Below, in pieces: positions 8,121 to 17,603 of a DNA stretch of 17,623 bases. How positions within the stretch are numbered: the stretch's first letter is position 1; every line of letters starts with the position of its first letter. Position numbers and translations under genes: made by a program. This stretch comes from Spirogloea muscicola (taxonomy: Eukaryota > Streptophyta > Zygnematophyceae > Spirogloeales > Spirogloeaceae), in NCBI GenBank assembly GCA_009602725.1, contig WELB01000074.1:286775-304397 (forward strand), written 5' to 3'. The notes below the pieces were generated by a model. The model saw only the letters and a program-made list of their open reading frames with translations. It did not search any database and was not told where the DNA came from.

Positions 8121-8760
8121 CCGGAAGAAAGAGAAATTACACGCCCACAGAGGGCAGGGGCTGGGAAAGGCCAGCCCAATACGAATGGACAAGGTCCAAA
8201 GAGCCAAAAGGTGCCGGAAAGAAAAGGAAATGGAGAAGTGTGAGAGGCCAGCCCACAAGAAAGAACCCTTCTACTATCAATCTCACGGTGCTGATGTTCA
8301 AGCCACGTTACTTCGTTACACAACGCCCCCTTTGGAAGAGCTTTTCCTCTGCCTTATATTGGAAGAACTGTTGTTTTTCTCTCAATCCTCGCCCGTCCCA
8401 ATTTTTCACTTGTGGACATTTTGCTCACACAACTTCCGACCTCACGCAGAGATCCTGACACGCACAGCTGAGGCTCCACCCTCACGCAAAGACTGGCCTG
8501 CTTCCAGAAGGGGCGACGGGTGTGGAAGGACAGCCCAACAAGAGTAAGTCTGAACATAGAGAAGGCTTTTGGTGCGCATGAATGGAAAGGAAGGTCAAGC
8601 ATCCTGTGGAAGAGCCGTCTTCAACGTGGACTATCAAGGAGCAGACAGACTCTCCAGTGGAGGGCGATGGCTATGATTGGACGGTAAAGTGATGAAAATC
8701 AGAGTACAAAGGGGCTCAAAAAGCGCTAAGCACAAAGCGACTCAAATGGCCACTGGGTGC
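8121..8760. other. Repeat-rich stretch without recognisable gene
   Basis: The segment begins with decayed 3' UTR motifs (GGCCAGCCCAATACGAATGGACAAGGTCC-like near 8170; GAGGCCAGCCCACAAG near 8243; GGACAGCCCAACAAG near 8527). The interior 8290-8500 is AT-richer and contains a short internal duplication (CTCACGCA(G/A)AGA near 8442 and 8482). Frames are short and unlike any family I know. Confidence 0.5.
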
Positions 8761-8796
8761 TTAATATTCCCCGTTGAGCAGCCGCAGGTCAGAGGA
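8761..8796 (-). mobile_element. Isolated LINE C-terminal tail (SSDLRLLNGEY-stop)
   Basis: The minus strand reads SSDLRLLNGEY and TAA (8763-8761), a variant of the recurring terminus. Neighbouring coding sequence is not recognisable. Confidence 0.35.
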
Positions 8797-8910
8797 AACT
8801 ATTCTCAGGGTTAGCAGCTGAAGTGTGTGTTGAGTAAGGGAGGGCCTGAGTGGCCAAGTACAAAGACAAGCACACTGACACGTACATCACCTGCTGCTGA
8901 AGTGACCCGC

Positions 8911-9060
8911 TCAGTAACCACGAGTCAGCACATAGAGGTGGCTGCCCGATACCGGACGGCAATTTGACAAGCCCTTGTGCCACCAGCTAATGCTCGACCA
9001 GCTAACTGATGCCGCATGACCGTGGGCTCGCTGCAAACAGGCCGACACACGACGTCGCAA
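8911..9060 (-). mobile_element. Decayed LINE C-terminal end (copy E)
   Basis: The minus strand ends in SHLYVLTRGY and a stop at 8911. Upstream it reads RRRVSACLQRAHGHAA, an altered form of the RVRL.(V/I)SLQRS.A.A block. It abuts the upstream region of the middle neprosin gene. Confidence 0.4.
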
Positions 9061-9069
9061 GCGTGGCGG

Positions 9070-9559
9070 GGTGAGCCAAGCTAATGGGCGGTCGATCACG
9101 TGAGAAGTGCGACGAGGCTCGTGCGGGGGGTGGGAAAGGGCGGGTCAACAAGGGTCTGCTTTCGGGGGGGGGGCACACACGTGCGAGCCGCGATGGCGCC
9201 CGGGAGGAGTGTGGGCGGGCTTATCCGCACGTACGGTCCGCGCCCGTACAGCCAATCAGGAGGCGGGGGAGGGCGTACGGGGCCGGCAGTGACTCCCCGA
9301 ATCCGCCGGGCGCGTCAAAGCCGCCCCGTGGCGGGCACGGAGGGGCCGGCGGCGCCGAGGGGGCGCCGGGGGAACCCCCCCCCCGAAAGCTGCCGTTTCC
9401 GGCGGCCTGCCGACCAGGGAGCAACAGCCTGGCCAGGGACCCCCCCACCGCCGCTCGGCGCTCCCGCGGAGCTCCCCCCCGCCGGCGCCCCGACGCGCCC
9501 GGCCCTCCTCCACCACCTGCAGCTGTGCCCTCGCTGCATCCTCCCCAGCAAGCCCCACG
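9070..9559 (+). promoter_or_regulatory. Promoter/5' region of middle neprosin gene
   Basis: This is a GC- and CpG-rich upstream region with GTACGG at 9231-9236 and CCAAT at 9252-9256, the same 21-base arrangement as in the arm genes. Two CACGTG G-box cores are visible (9097-9102 region and 9178-9183), and a single GGTCAA (reverse W-box) near 9143. The TGACC array of the arm genes is not seen. G runs near 9165 and C runs near 9380 are long. There is no clear TATA box. Long open frames here are composition artefacts. Confidence 0.5.
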
Positions 9560-12277
9560 ATGGCGCGCCTCCGCCTTCTGGCGCTCCTCGTCCTGGCCCT
9601 GCTCGCGCTCCAGGCCTGCTCCCTCCAAGGCGCCGCTGCCCGTCGGCCAGGTGAGAAGCCGCCTCGTACCCGGTCACGCTCCTCCATGCTCGAGCTTTGC
9701 GGGCGCACGCAGTGCCGGGCTGCAAGGGGACGCTAAGGTGCGTCTTGCTCCTGCCGCCGCCGTTAAAGGTATGAGACAGTCGGGAAATCATGGGGATCAA
9801 TTGCTCGGGTGGTGGAGTTACGAGTGCTGACCTTGGCACGGCGCCCGCATGTTGGCGAGGTATTTGCAGGCAAGAAGGAGATGGCAAAGATGCATAAGTA
9901 CATGGCTCAGCACAAGCGCCCTGCCGTGACAACGATTAAGGTCAGCATCACTCTTGAGTGTATTGGTCTACACCGGGCATACATTGCAATGATAGTTTCA
10001 GAGGTCGAGCGATCTCAAATGAGATGCTGTCAAAGGAGCCCTGGCCGCTATCAATGCCTACAGTATCTGTTGCCATGCTCATCCTTTCAACTCACAAAAT
10101 GTGCCCCTGACGATCCTGGCATTTATCTTCAGACGAAGGATGGAGACACGGTCGACTGCGTGAAGGTCGAGGACCAAATGAGCATGCAGACTGCACTTGC
10201 AAAGGGACATCAAGTCCAAGTAGGTCGATGTTGCCCCTCTCTTTTTGTGGTTCCGGTTCAAAGGAATATGTAAAAGAGTCAAAGTTTGTACCTCTGATCC
10301 CAATCTACCAAGGCCATCCTCTCCAGCTATTGGGATGATAGCACACCCCTCATGCATAGTGATTGCTTGGTCGTGGTGCAGATGCAAGGCCCCACCGTAC
10401 CCAATGTCATCAAGACGAGTCCAAAAGCCAACCATACACTACAAAGCTGGGGCACTTGTCCACCTGGCACAGTCCCTGTGCGCCGAATTATTCGTAAGGC
10501 ACATTGCAGAAGACACGCTACTGATGATGGGCCTCATAATAGTCGCTTAAGTTTGTTGGCAAGGCCAGTCCTCCTAAGCAGGGTTGCTTAGCTCATGTCT
10601 GTGGATCCATGCTGAGGCCCCTTCTCATCTATCGTAGACCTGACACCGTTGTGTGGGTTTCATCTGCAGTCGCGGAGATGATGCGAGCAGGCTCAGTGGC
10701 ACAATATATGGCCAAATATCCAGGCGCCTCACAATCAGCACCGCAGTCTCAGGGTGGCAATGAGGGCCAATTTGTGCCAAAACGTCAAGGGCTCACTGTT
10801 GAGGACATGGATTCTGGCGACGGAAGCGTAAAAATCAACAAAAATGTCGTGGAGAAACCTTCCGTTGCCGGCCATGAGGTCAGTGCACTTCCATCCCAAG
10901 ACGCTTGTGTGTTGTTTTTGAGTGACCTGACAATCTGAGGTCGTAATGCACCTCTTTCAGGTACCTACACCAAGTAAAGGACATGGAAAAGCTCAATTGT
11001 GCATTGCTGCTTTTTGACATAGGACCCTGTGCTCTGTTCTTGATGAGCAGTATGCAGTCACGCAGTACCCCAAGTTTGGATCAACCCCCATATACGGTTC
11101 CAAAGCCACTTACAACATCTGGAATCCTTATGTCCAATATGGTGATGAGTTCAGCTTGACACAGACCTGGCTTGTTGCCGGGTCATACGGTGCCGGAGAC
11201 CTGAACACCATTGAAGTTGGACATCAGGTCAGTCCTGTCTCCTTTGCAGACGACACTCACTAATCACTATTCTGGACCTGTCTGTGTTTTTGCCTTGAGA
11301 AACGTGTGTTATACCGACATATGAGCTAGTGCTTAAGGGGGCTGACAATGCTCTCTCTTGGATCATTGGCAGCTCTACCCTAACAAGTATGGAGATTACA
11401 ACTCTCGCCTCTTCATTTATTGGACTGTAAGTCCTGCGACGCTCTGCCCTTATCACCTCCAACAGCGCTGATGTCAGATGACTTCACAATTTTGTATCTA
11501 CAGCAGTTGCATGAATGCACCTGTGCTGTGATTGTGGGCTGCAGTGAAATTTCTGTACCCAGCTTATAGCTCACTGCTGCTGCAATGCGTGCGCAGAGGG
11601 ATGCCTACAAGACCACTGGCTGCTACAACCTGGACTGCAGCGGCTTCATTCAGACAAACAACGCCGTGTATATTGGTGGCAAAATTTCACCTGTGTCGGG
11701 CTACGCAGGCACCCAGTACGAGTACACTGTACTAGTCTTCAAGGTACACACCAATTTCTTATTTATTGCAGCTGACGTTCAATAGCTTTGGGCCTCTAGG
11801 CTTTCTACAAGTGGTGTGTGTTGCATCGCAGCCAAATTCAGGCTTTTGCCCCCTAAAGGCTTCAACTTGATTAAAGTGATTTATCTCGATGTGCAGGATC
11901 CTGGTAGCAAGCACTGGTGGCTTCAGTTTCAGGGCCAGTGGGTGGGTTACTGGCCGTACTGGATCTTTAACCGCCTCAACAGTTATGCAAACATTGTACA
12001 ATGGGGTGGCGAGATTGTGAACAATCAGCACAATGGCAGGCACACCGGTACTTACATGGGATCAGGATGGTATGCATCAAAGGGTTACAGGTACGCTGCC
12101 TATGTTCGCAACCTGCAGTACGTGAATCCTTACAACACGCTTTACAACACCAACAACCAGCTGGCAAGCATTGTCACCAACAGCAACTGTTATAGCATCC
12201 TGGTGGGCTCCAACCCTGGCAACTGGGAGTCTTACTTCTACTTTGGCGGCATTGGATACAGCTCCATTTGCCCCTAG
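9560..12277 (+). CDS. Neprosin-family glutamic endopeptidase, complete nine-exon gene
   Basis: Exons are 9560-9650, 9870-9940, 10133-10219, 10382-10493, 10670-10878, 11051-11227, 11373-11426, 11597-11743 and 11897-12277 (TAG). All introns are GT-AG, the phases close, and 1329 coding bases give 442 residues. Order: signal peptide (1 to about 27, cleavage probably after AAA); neprosin activation peptide (about 55-120; DGDTVDCV, GHQVQ, NHT sequon at N100, CPPGTVPVRR); polar linker (121-190, with KR); neprosin domain (190-442). E245 in LNTIEVGHQ and E355 in QWGGEIV match the two catalytic glutamates of Nepenthes neprosin (E188 and E297, recalled). Spacing is 110 against 109 residues. Cysteine pairs 276/281 (GCYNLDC) and 414/441 fit the family disulfides. 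Family members cut after proline at acid pH and are made as secreted zymogens. Oddity: IEVGH where IEAGW is usual. The exon model is manual. Confidence 0.9.
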
Positions 12278-12424
12278 AGGAACCACCTCTTCCAACAGGG
12301 AAATAGTAACAATAATGTCAGCACACACTCTGCTTCCTTGGTGGTGCTCCAGCATCCCAGATTAGCCTATTGGATTTGTATGTGCTCACCTGTGGATACT
12401 ATCGTCGCACTGTCACCTGAGCCA
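12278..12424 (+). terminator. 3' UTR of middle neprosin gene, probable polyadenylation region
   Basis: After the TAG stop there is an AATAAT at 12311-12316 and a TTTGTATGTG element near 12374. These resemble near-upstream and far-upstream plant polyadenylation signals. The cleavage site cannot be fixed. Repeat sequence begins near 12425, so the UTR is probably shorter than about 150 bases or runs into the repeat. Confidence 0.35.
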
Positions 12425-12560
12425 CCTTAGCATAGGGCTTTGTTTCATGTAGCCCGCATTTTGCAATGGTTTTTGCCCGGACAATGTATCGGCTTGAATT
12501 GGCAACCGTCTTATTTCATGCGCACCACGTGCCTTCTCTCTTCCTCTCTGGTTGGTCAAG
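12425..12560. repeat. Fragment homologous to 6240-6400
   Basis: Shared strings are TAGGGCTT.(G/A)TTTCATGTAGCC, TTTGCA, ACAATGTA(C/T).GGCTTGAATTGGC and TTATTTCATGCGCACC against TCATTTCATGCGCACC. Each is in the same order as at 6245-6380, at about 80% identity. In 6240-6400 it lies inside the damaged LINE copy B, so this is probably another scrap of the same element. A weaker match (AGAGCTTTGTTTAGTGTAGCC) is at 13225. Confidence 0.6.
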
Positions 12561-13122
12561 AACCATCGGTTGGCTTCCTGGTGACGAATGCTAATTGTAC
12601 TCAGTGTTCGCTTCACAAATTCGATATAGAAAATTCTGCACCTTCACTACACATCCTTGACATTGTGAATTTGCGTGCTACCCTGCAAGATAACTTGTGA
12701 ATCGGCTGTCATGTGCTAGAGGACTTTTCAGCAGCTTTACCAGGGCTGTGGGCTGTGGGCTGTAATTTGAACAGCAATTCATTGTACATCCTATTCTGGC
12801 CCTCATTAGCAGAACGGCAGCTGTGAGAATTATTGCACTAAGCACTTTGGAATCACGTCTCCTTAAACACTAACTACTGCTGTATGGCTAGTTGCTGATT
12901 GCGTATTGAACAATGCAAGATAGATGAGCAACTTCCAGCGTTGGCCGGTTTGCCGCTGCTGGTTTATCAAAGGGTGCAACTATCTCATTCCACAGGCGTC
13001 AATTGCGTGTTACAGTTGCGGCTCTTGTGAAGCCTGCACCAGTCGCAGGGTTTAGCCGTTCTTCAGCGTTCTGGGCGCACACAAAGCCAGGCCACTAGCT
13101 TCCGTGGCGGTGCTCCAACTCC
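12561..13122. other. Intergenic sequence, no gene recognised
   Basis: AT-richer sequence with short frames only. The one structured element is a run of three 8-base units, GGGCTGTG repeats, at 12743-12763. Nothing else is identifiable. Confidence 0.5.
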
Positions 13123-13163
13123 AAAAGTTAGCCCCTGTATATGTGCTAACTCGCGAGTACTAG
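13123..13163 (+). mobile_element. Isolated LINE C-terminal tail (VYVLTREY-stop)
   Basis: The plus strand reads LAPVYVLTREY then TAG at 13161-13163, close to the copy E ending (LYVLTRGY-stop). Upstream coding sequence is not recognisable. Confidence 0.35.
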
Positions 13164-13329
13164 TTAAGCCCAGGGCGAACCAGGGCTCAGCTTTGCCCTG
13201 ATATATCAGCTTCTCTTAGACTAGAGCTTTGTTTAGTGTAGCCGCTCGCTTTGCACTACTCTTATCATCGAAATTACCCATATACACACAGTGAATGAGT
13301 CAAAGCCTCCAGGTAACATTAGCAGTAGG

Positions 13330-13600
13330 AATATTAGGAGCAAACCCCCCTGAAGGTGAAGCTCTTGAGCACTCAGCGCATACAGCGCACACAGTGCAGC
13401 AGAAGTCTAGCCCTGTGGCGCCCCCGTCAGGCAGCGACTCCACCTCCTGGGCAGGAGCCAGCAATTGTAGCCACAGGGGCACAGCGACGGGCTTGTCACA
13501 GAGCCGACAGCGAGCGCACGACGGGCTGCGACGGCACAGCAGCAGCAGGGCTGCAAGCCGGCAGCGAGCTGCGGCGACAGCTACGGCAGGCAGCGGTAGG
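13330..13600. repeat. Inner arm block, right side (mirror of 3200-3490)
   Basis: This is the reverse complement of the GC-rich block at about 3220-3480, including the GGGCGCC-flanked centre and the GAAGCTCTTGAGCACTCAGCGCA region. Its inner edge, AATATTAGGAGCAAACCCCCC, also matches 3650-3675. No convincing gene is present; long frames run on both strands because the composition is GC-rich. Confidence 0.6.
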
Positions 13601-13639
13601 GCTGCGCCTCCCTCTCTGGGCCTCACTGGCCCGCACTCC

Positions 13640-14417
13640 CCAGTCCGGTCTCAGCCCACTATTCACAGCGCTTCACGTGCCACCCCTCCCCTTGAGAAGG
13701 AAGTGCTTCCCAGGAGAAAGTGCTCGCCCATAGAGAAGTGGGGCTGGCAAAGCCAGCCCAAAAAAAGAATGGACAATGTCCAAAGCCAAAAGAAAAAGGT
13801 GCCGAAAAAGGGCTACATTACAAACCACAAGACGATGCAGAGGGAAGCTCAGTACCCGCGAGTGAGTAACTTCAAGTCCGAGTAGCTCGCTGCAGGGAAA
13901 GAGGCACTGCGCCGAGAGCCAGAGGCAGCAGCCATAGCACGGCCTGCTCGCGTGTGGATGGCGTAGGCTAGAGAGCGTTGGAACGAAACCGTCAGGCGCA
14001 TACGGAATACTGAAGGGGGCGATGGCTGTGAAAGAGAACAGCTCTTCCAAGCTACGGCAATGGTTGTAAGTGGCCAGCCCAACGAAATGTACGAGGTCTG
14101 AAAGGGCCGGATGGCGTAAGAAGCAGGATAACATTCTCCAAGAAGTCAGCAAGAGGCGCTCCATACCCTCTAGGTCAGCAAGTGCGTATGAAATCAACCG
14201 AAATAGATAGCTGGATGGTACTGGGGAGGCTAGCCACCTCACCAGTCGGGTGAACAACGACGCGTGCGACATTGAACCAAGCAAACCCGAACGGCGCGCG
14301 GTTGCGACGAAGGCGCAAACTGAAATCCTGGAGCGCAACGGCGACGTAGAGACTGAGCGGCTGGGACGGCCGGCACACACATACAAGGCACGAGCCACGG
14401 TACGCTGCAGGCTGGGG
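13640..14417 (-). mobile_element. LINE-like element 3' end and 3' UTR (copy F, mirror of copy A)
   Basis: On the minus strand, FRMRLTVSFQRSLAYAIHTRAGRA, then MAAASGSRRSASF, then AASYSDLKLLTRGY and a stop occupy 14010-13849. The 3' UTR follows from 13848 to about 13640, with GGACATTGTCCATTC, GGGCTGGCTTTGCCAGCCC and TATGGGCGAGCAC. Upstream, 14073-14333 holds about 260 bases absent from copy A. That stretch is flanked by CGTTGCGC and CGTTGGGC, a short near-repeat that suggests the left arm lost it by microhomology deletion. Confidence 0.6.
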
Positions 14418-14753
14418 AATGTTCTTTTCCCCTACTCTTATGGCAGCCTGCTCTTCATTGCAGCTCCATGCGGCAACGTTTTGCAGTGCTTTAAGCATCG
14501 AGTATCTGCACAGCCAAACTGCGGCAGTGATCCATGCAATTATCGGATGCTGTCTAAATTTCTTGACAGTAGTTTATTTGTCCTGCTACAGGACAAATGA
14601 ATACTCCCTCTTGGCAGCCTTCTGAAAAGTGGGGCACTTTCGGGCTGGCCTATGACAAACATTATCTTACATTGACGGGGCTTTTAGCCCTTACCTAAAG
14701 AGATCTTCTCGAGCCCTTGTACTTTCTTTCAGCTAGCTCCTGAAATCCTAGAT
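14418..14753. other. Right-arm-specific segment interrupting the mirror
   Basis: About 336 bases here replace only about 18 bases on the left (2871-2888). The segment is AT-richer than its flanks, with the near-palindrome TTTGTCCTGCTACAGGACAAA at 14577-14597. It also has a GGGCTGGCCTATGAC UTR-like motif near 14643. There are no target-site duplications or terminal repeats that I can confirm. It is either an insertion on the right or a deletion on the left. Confidence 0.5.
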
Positions 14754-15329
14754 GTGCCGCCACGCTCAAAGGCTGCTCCAAGGTCGACGGGATTTGTGAT
14801 GGTCAGCTTTGAGAGAATGTTGTGGCCCCAAGGAGGTGGAAGAAGGCCAACAGAGCAACTCCTGCAGCTTTGAAGTGCTCGAGCGCCGCTAGTCAGAAGC
14901 CAAAGGATCACATATTCAGTGAAAGGATAGGCCGAGGCTGCACCAGTCAAGGGTGGGTTCGAGACAGTGGTGGGATAGACTAGCAGAGGTAGCTACAACG
15001 ACTATGGCTAAAGATAACAGTTAAGAACTACCACAGCTGGCAACCGCCCCACGAGCCGTGCGCTGCGACAGAGGTTGCGTTCAAGGTGGTGCTGCTCATC
15101 TTGTGTATCGTACATTGATTCAATTGCCTTTGTGCAGCTTAAGGACACAGTAACCGTCTCGCAAGCTACATAGCTGCGGAAACGGTGGCATAAGGTAGCG
15201 GAAGACTCGTCACTGATTCCAACGCCCTCGATATCTGACCACTGCTTGCTTGCCTTGCCTTTCACCAGGCCTCCTTCAACGCCTAACAGTTGCTTTCATA
15301 TGCACGTAGTGTAGGACCAGACAACACAG

Positions 15330-15852
15330 TGTCTTAGGCTCGTCACCAGTTTGACAAGGGCATGCACACGCACATCAAGGGCTCAAGGCCTTCTCCAACC
15401 TCTACCAGTGCCGGAATACACCTGACGATGGATTTTCTCACGAGTCCACCAAAGACAACTGCAAAGAATGATGCGATCTCTGTCGTGTTTGACAAGTTGA
15501 TCAAGTTGGTGAAGGTTGAAGCGATCAACTGCCATGTCTGCAGTTAATCTAGCCAAAGTGGTGTTTAGAAAATTTGGTCTTCCAAAGGTTTTTGTGTCGA
15601 ATAGAGACCCACTTTACCAGCCGATTGGAAGAGGATTTATCCAAAGCTTTGGTAACCGAGTTGGCTATATTAACGGCGTTCCATCCTCAAACGGATGGCC
15701 AGACTGGGAGGGCCAACAGTACACTTTTTTGTATAAATGCTTATATCGGCAGCAAAAGGCAGTCAAGACTGGGACATTCTCCTACCAGCAGTGGAGGTTG
15801 CCTAAAACAACGCAATCAGCGCATCGACGGGCTTCACAGAGATCTTCCTTGA
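15330..15852 (+). mobile_element. Ty3/gypsy integrase remnant (right arm)
   Basis: This is the mirror of 1770-2290 at about 98% identity. It shows the same broken integrase blocks: MDFL..PPKT..NDAISVVFDKLIKL at 15430-15515, FRKFGLPKVFVSNRDP at 15566-15610, and FHPQTDGQTGRANS in another frame near 15680-15720. The usual E of QTER is G here, one of the few differences from the left copy. No LTRs were found. It is non-functional. Confidence 0.8.
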
Positions 15853-15886
15853 CTGGGGAAAGCATCCGAGAGACCCTTGAGTCCAC

Positions 15887-15932
15887 GGTCAAAGGTCAGC
15901 GGTCAGCGCCCTTCGGCAGTGGTCAGCGGTCA
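15887..15932 (+). promoter_or_regulatory. GGTCA repeat array (W-box-like), right gene
   Basis: GGTCA starts at 15887, 15894, 15901, 15921 and 15928, in spacings of 7, 7, 20 and 7. The first and last are GGTCAA, the complement of TTGACC. The array is kept exactly from the left arm although flanking bases have changed. Confidence 0.5.
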
Positions 15933-15952
15933 ACGGGGGGGGCCGCTTACTC

Positions 15953-16316
15953 GTCCGTACGGCCCGCGCCGGAGGAGCCAATCTGGAGAGCTTGCGAGGG
16001 GCCGGCGCTGACCCCGCAGCCCCAGCGGGCGCGGTAGGGCCGCCGCGTGGTTGGGCGCCGCGGGCCCGGGGGCACCCTGGGGCACCCTCTCCCCCCCCCT
16101 GCTTCCCTTCAAGAGCCCGGCCAGCCTCCCCCTCTCACCTCAGATCCCCTCGCAGCTTCCCCCGCGCCCCGAGGTGCCCGGCCCTCCCTCCGCCTCTTTG
16201 GCAGAGCCGCTCTCTCGACCACCCGCAGCTGCCCCTCAAGCCGGCTCGCTGCCCCACCTCCCGCCCCCCCTCCGCCAGCCCTCCTTCCCAGCAAGCCCCC
16301 CGCCCGCCGCTCCGCC
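15953..16316 (+). promoter_or_regulatory. GC-rich proximal promoter/5' leader of right neprosin gene
   Basis: GTACGG at 15957-15962 and CCAAT at 15978-15982 are 21 bases apart, as before the middle gene. They are followed by a very GC-rich stretch and pyrimidine-rich runs up to the ATG. It is the near-exact mirror of 1308-1672. No TATA box is visible. Confidence 0.5.
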
Positions 16317-17603
16317 ATGGGGCGCCTCCGCATTCTGGCTCTCCTCCTCCTGGCCCTGCTCGCGCTCCAAGCCTGCTCGCTCCGGGGAGCCGCTGCCGCG
16401 CGGCCAGGTGACAAGCCGCCTCGTTCTCCCAGTCACGCTCCTCGGTGCTCGAGCACGCAGTGCCATGCTGAAAGGAGACTCTTACCTGCATTTGTGCTCC
16501 TGCCGCCGCCGCTTGCTGCCATGAGCCAGTCGGGGCATCATGGGGCCGAAGTGCTCGGGTGGTCCAAACACGAGTTGCTGACCTTGGAATGGCGCCCGAG
16601 GTGTTTGCAGGCAACAAGGAGATGGCAAAGATGAAGAAGCACATGGCTCAGCACAAGCGCCCTGCCGTGACGACGATCAAGGTAAGCATCACTCGCGTTG
16701 TATTGGTTTACATCGGGTACACCGTCTGTGTCAGAGTCCGAGCGATCTCGAAGGAGCCCTGGCCGCTTTCAGTGCTTACAGCACGCAGTGCCACGCACAT
16801 CCTTTCAACTCCCCAAATGTGCTCCTGACCTTCCTGGCATCCATCTTCAGACAAAAGACGGGGACACTGTCGACTGCGTGAAGGTCGAAGACCAGATGAG
16901 CATGCAGACCGCACATGCAAAGGGACATCAAGTCCAAGTAAGACGATGTTGCCCCTCCCTTTCTTGGTTTGCGCCTCAGAAGAAGTTGTGACTGTGGCAA
17001 ATCGTGTATTTCTGGCGGCCCTGTTGACCAAGGCCACTCTCTCCTGCTATCGGGGTGATAGCACACCCCTCATACATAGTGATCGCTTGGTCGTGGTGCA
17101 GATGCAAGGCCCCACCGTGTCCAATCACCTCAAGACGAGTCCGAAAGCCAACCATACATTACAAAGCTGGGGCATCTGTCCAAGTGGCACTGTCCCTGTG
17201 CGCCGAATCACCCGTAAGGCACCTTGCAGAAAGAAGACATGCCATTGATTTTGGGCCTCATGACAGTCCCTTGAGTTTATTGGCAAGGCCAGTCCTCCCA
17301 AGCAGGGTTGCTTAGCTCATGTGCATGGATCCATGCTGAGGCCCCTTCTGATCTGTCGTGGACCTGAAAGGACCTGTGTGGTTTTCATCCGCAGTCGAGG
17401 AGATGATGCGAGCAGGTTCACTGGCACAATATATGGCCAAGCATCCAGGCGCCTCACAATCAGCACCGGAGTCTCAGGCTGGCAGTGGGGGCCAATTTGT
17501 GCCAAAACGTCACAACCTGACTGCTGAGGACATGGAGTCTGGCGATGGAAGCGTCAAAACCAACAAAAATGTCGTGGAGAAACCTTCCGTTGCCGGCCAT
17601 GAG
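16317..17603 (+). CDS. Neprosin-family glutamic peptidase, exons 1-5 (partial, right arm copy)
   Basis: Exons are 16317-16407, 16611-16681, 16851-16937, 17102-17213 and 17395-17603, with GT-AG borders. Exon lengths 91, 71, 87, 112 and 209 are identical to exons 1-5 of the middle gene, which confirms the model. The product so far is 190 residues: signal peptide with a leucine-rich core, activation peptide (DGDTVDCV, GHQVQ, an NHT sequon, CPSGTVPVRR) and the polar linker ending VAGHE. The catalytic domain would start in exon 6, outside the window. There is no disabling change, and all exons equal those of the left copy. Relative to the middle gene, exon 3 has eight synonymous changes and one replacement. 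Confidence 0.87.

Noticed and set aside
9084-9830. 248-codon plus-strand open frame before the middle gene
   Set aside because: It crosses promoter, exon 1 and intron 1 out of frame with the signal peptide and has low-complexity composition.
10325-10381. Upstream extension of neprosin exon 4 (open frame reading into DSTPL..HSD..LVVVQ)
   Set aside because: The frame stays open and is conserved between copies, but intron sequence is conserved about 80-85% throughout. The middle gene has a stop slightly upstream, and joining GHQVQ directly to MQGPT fits the family.
13295-13885. 196-codon plus-strand frame in the inner right arm
   Set aside because: It is antisense to the LINE 3' UTR and the GC-rich repeat, its mirror on the left is broken, and it has no recognisable domain.
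14250-14600. 116-codon plus-strand frame
   Set aside because: It is antisense to LINE-derived sequence and crosses the right-specific insertion boundary. No family features are seen.
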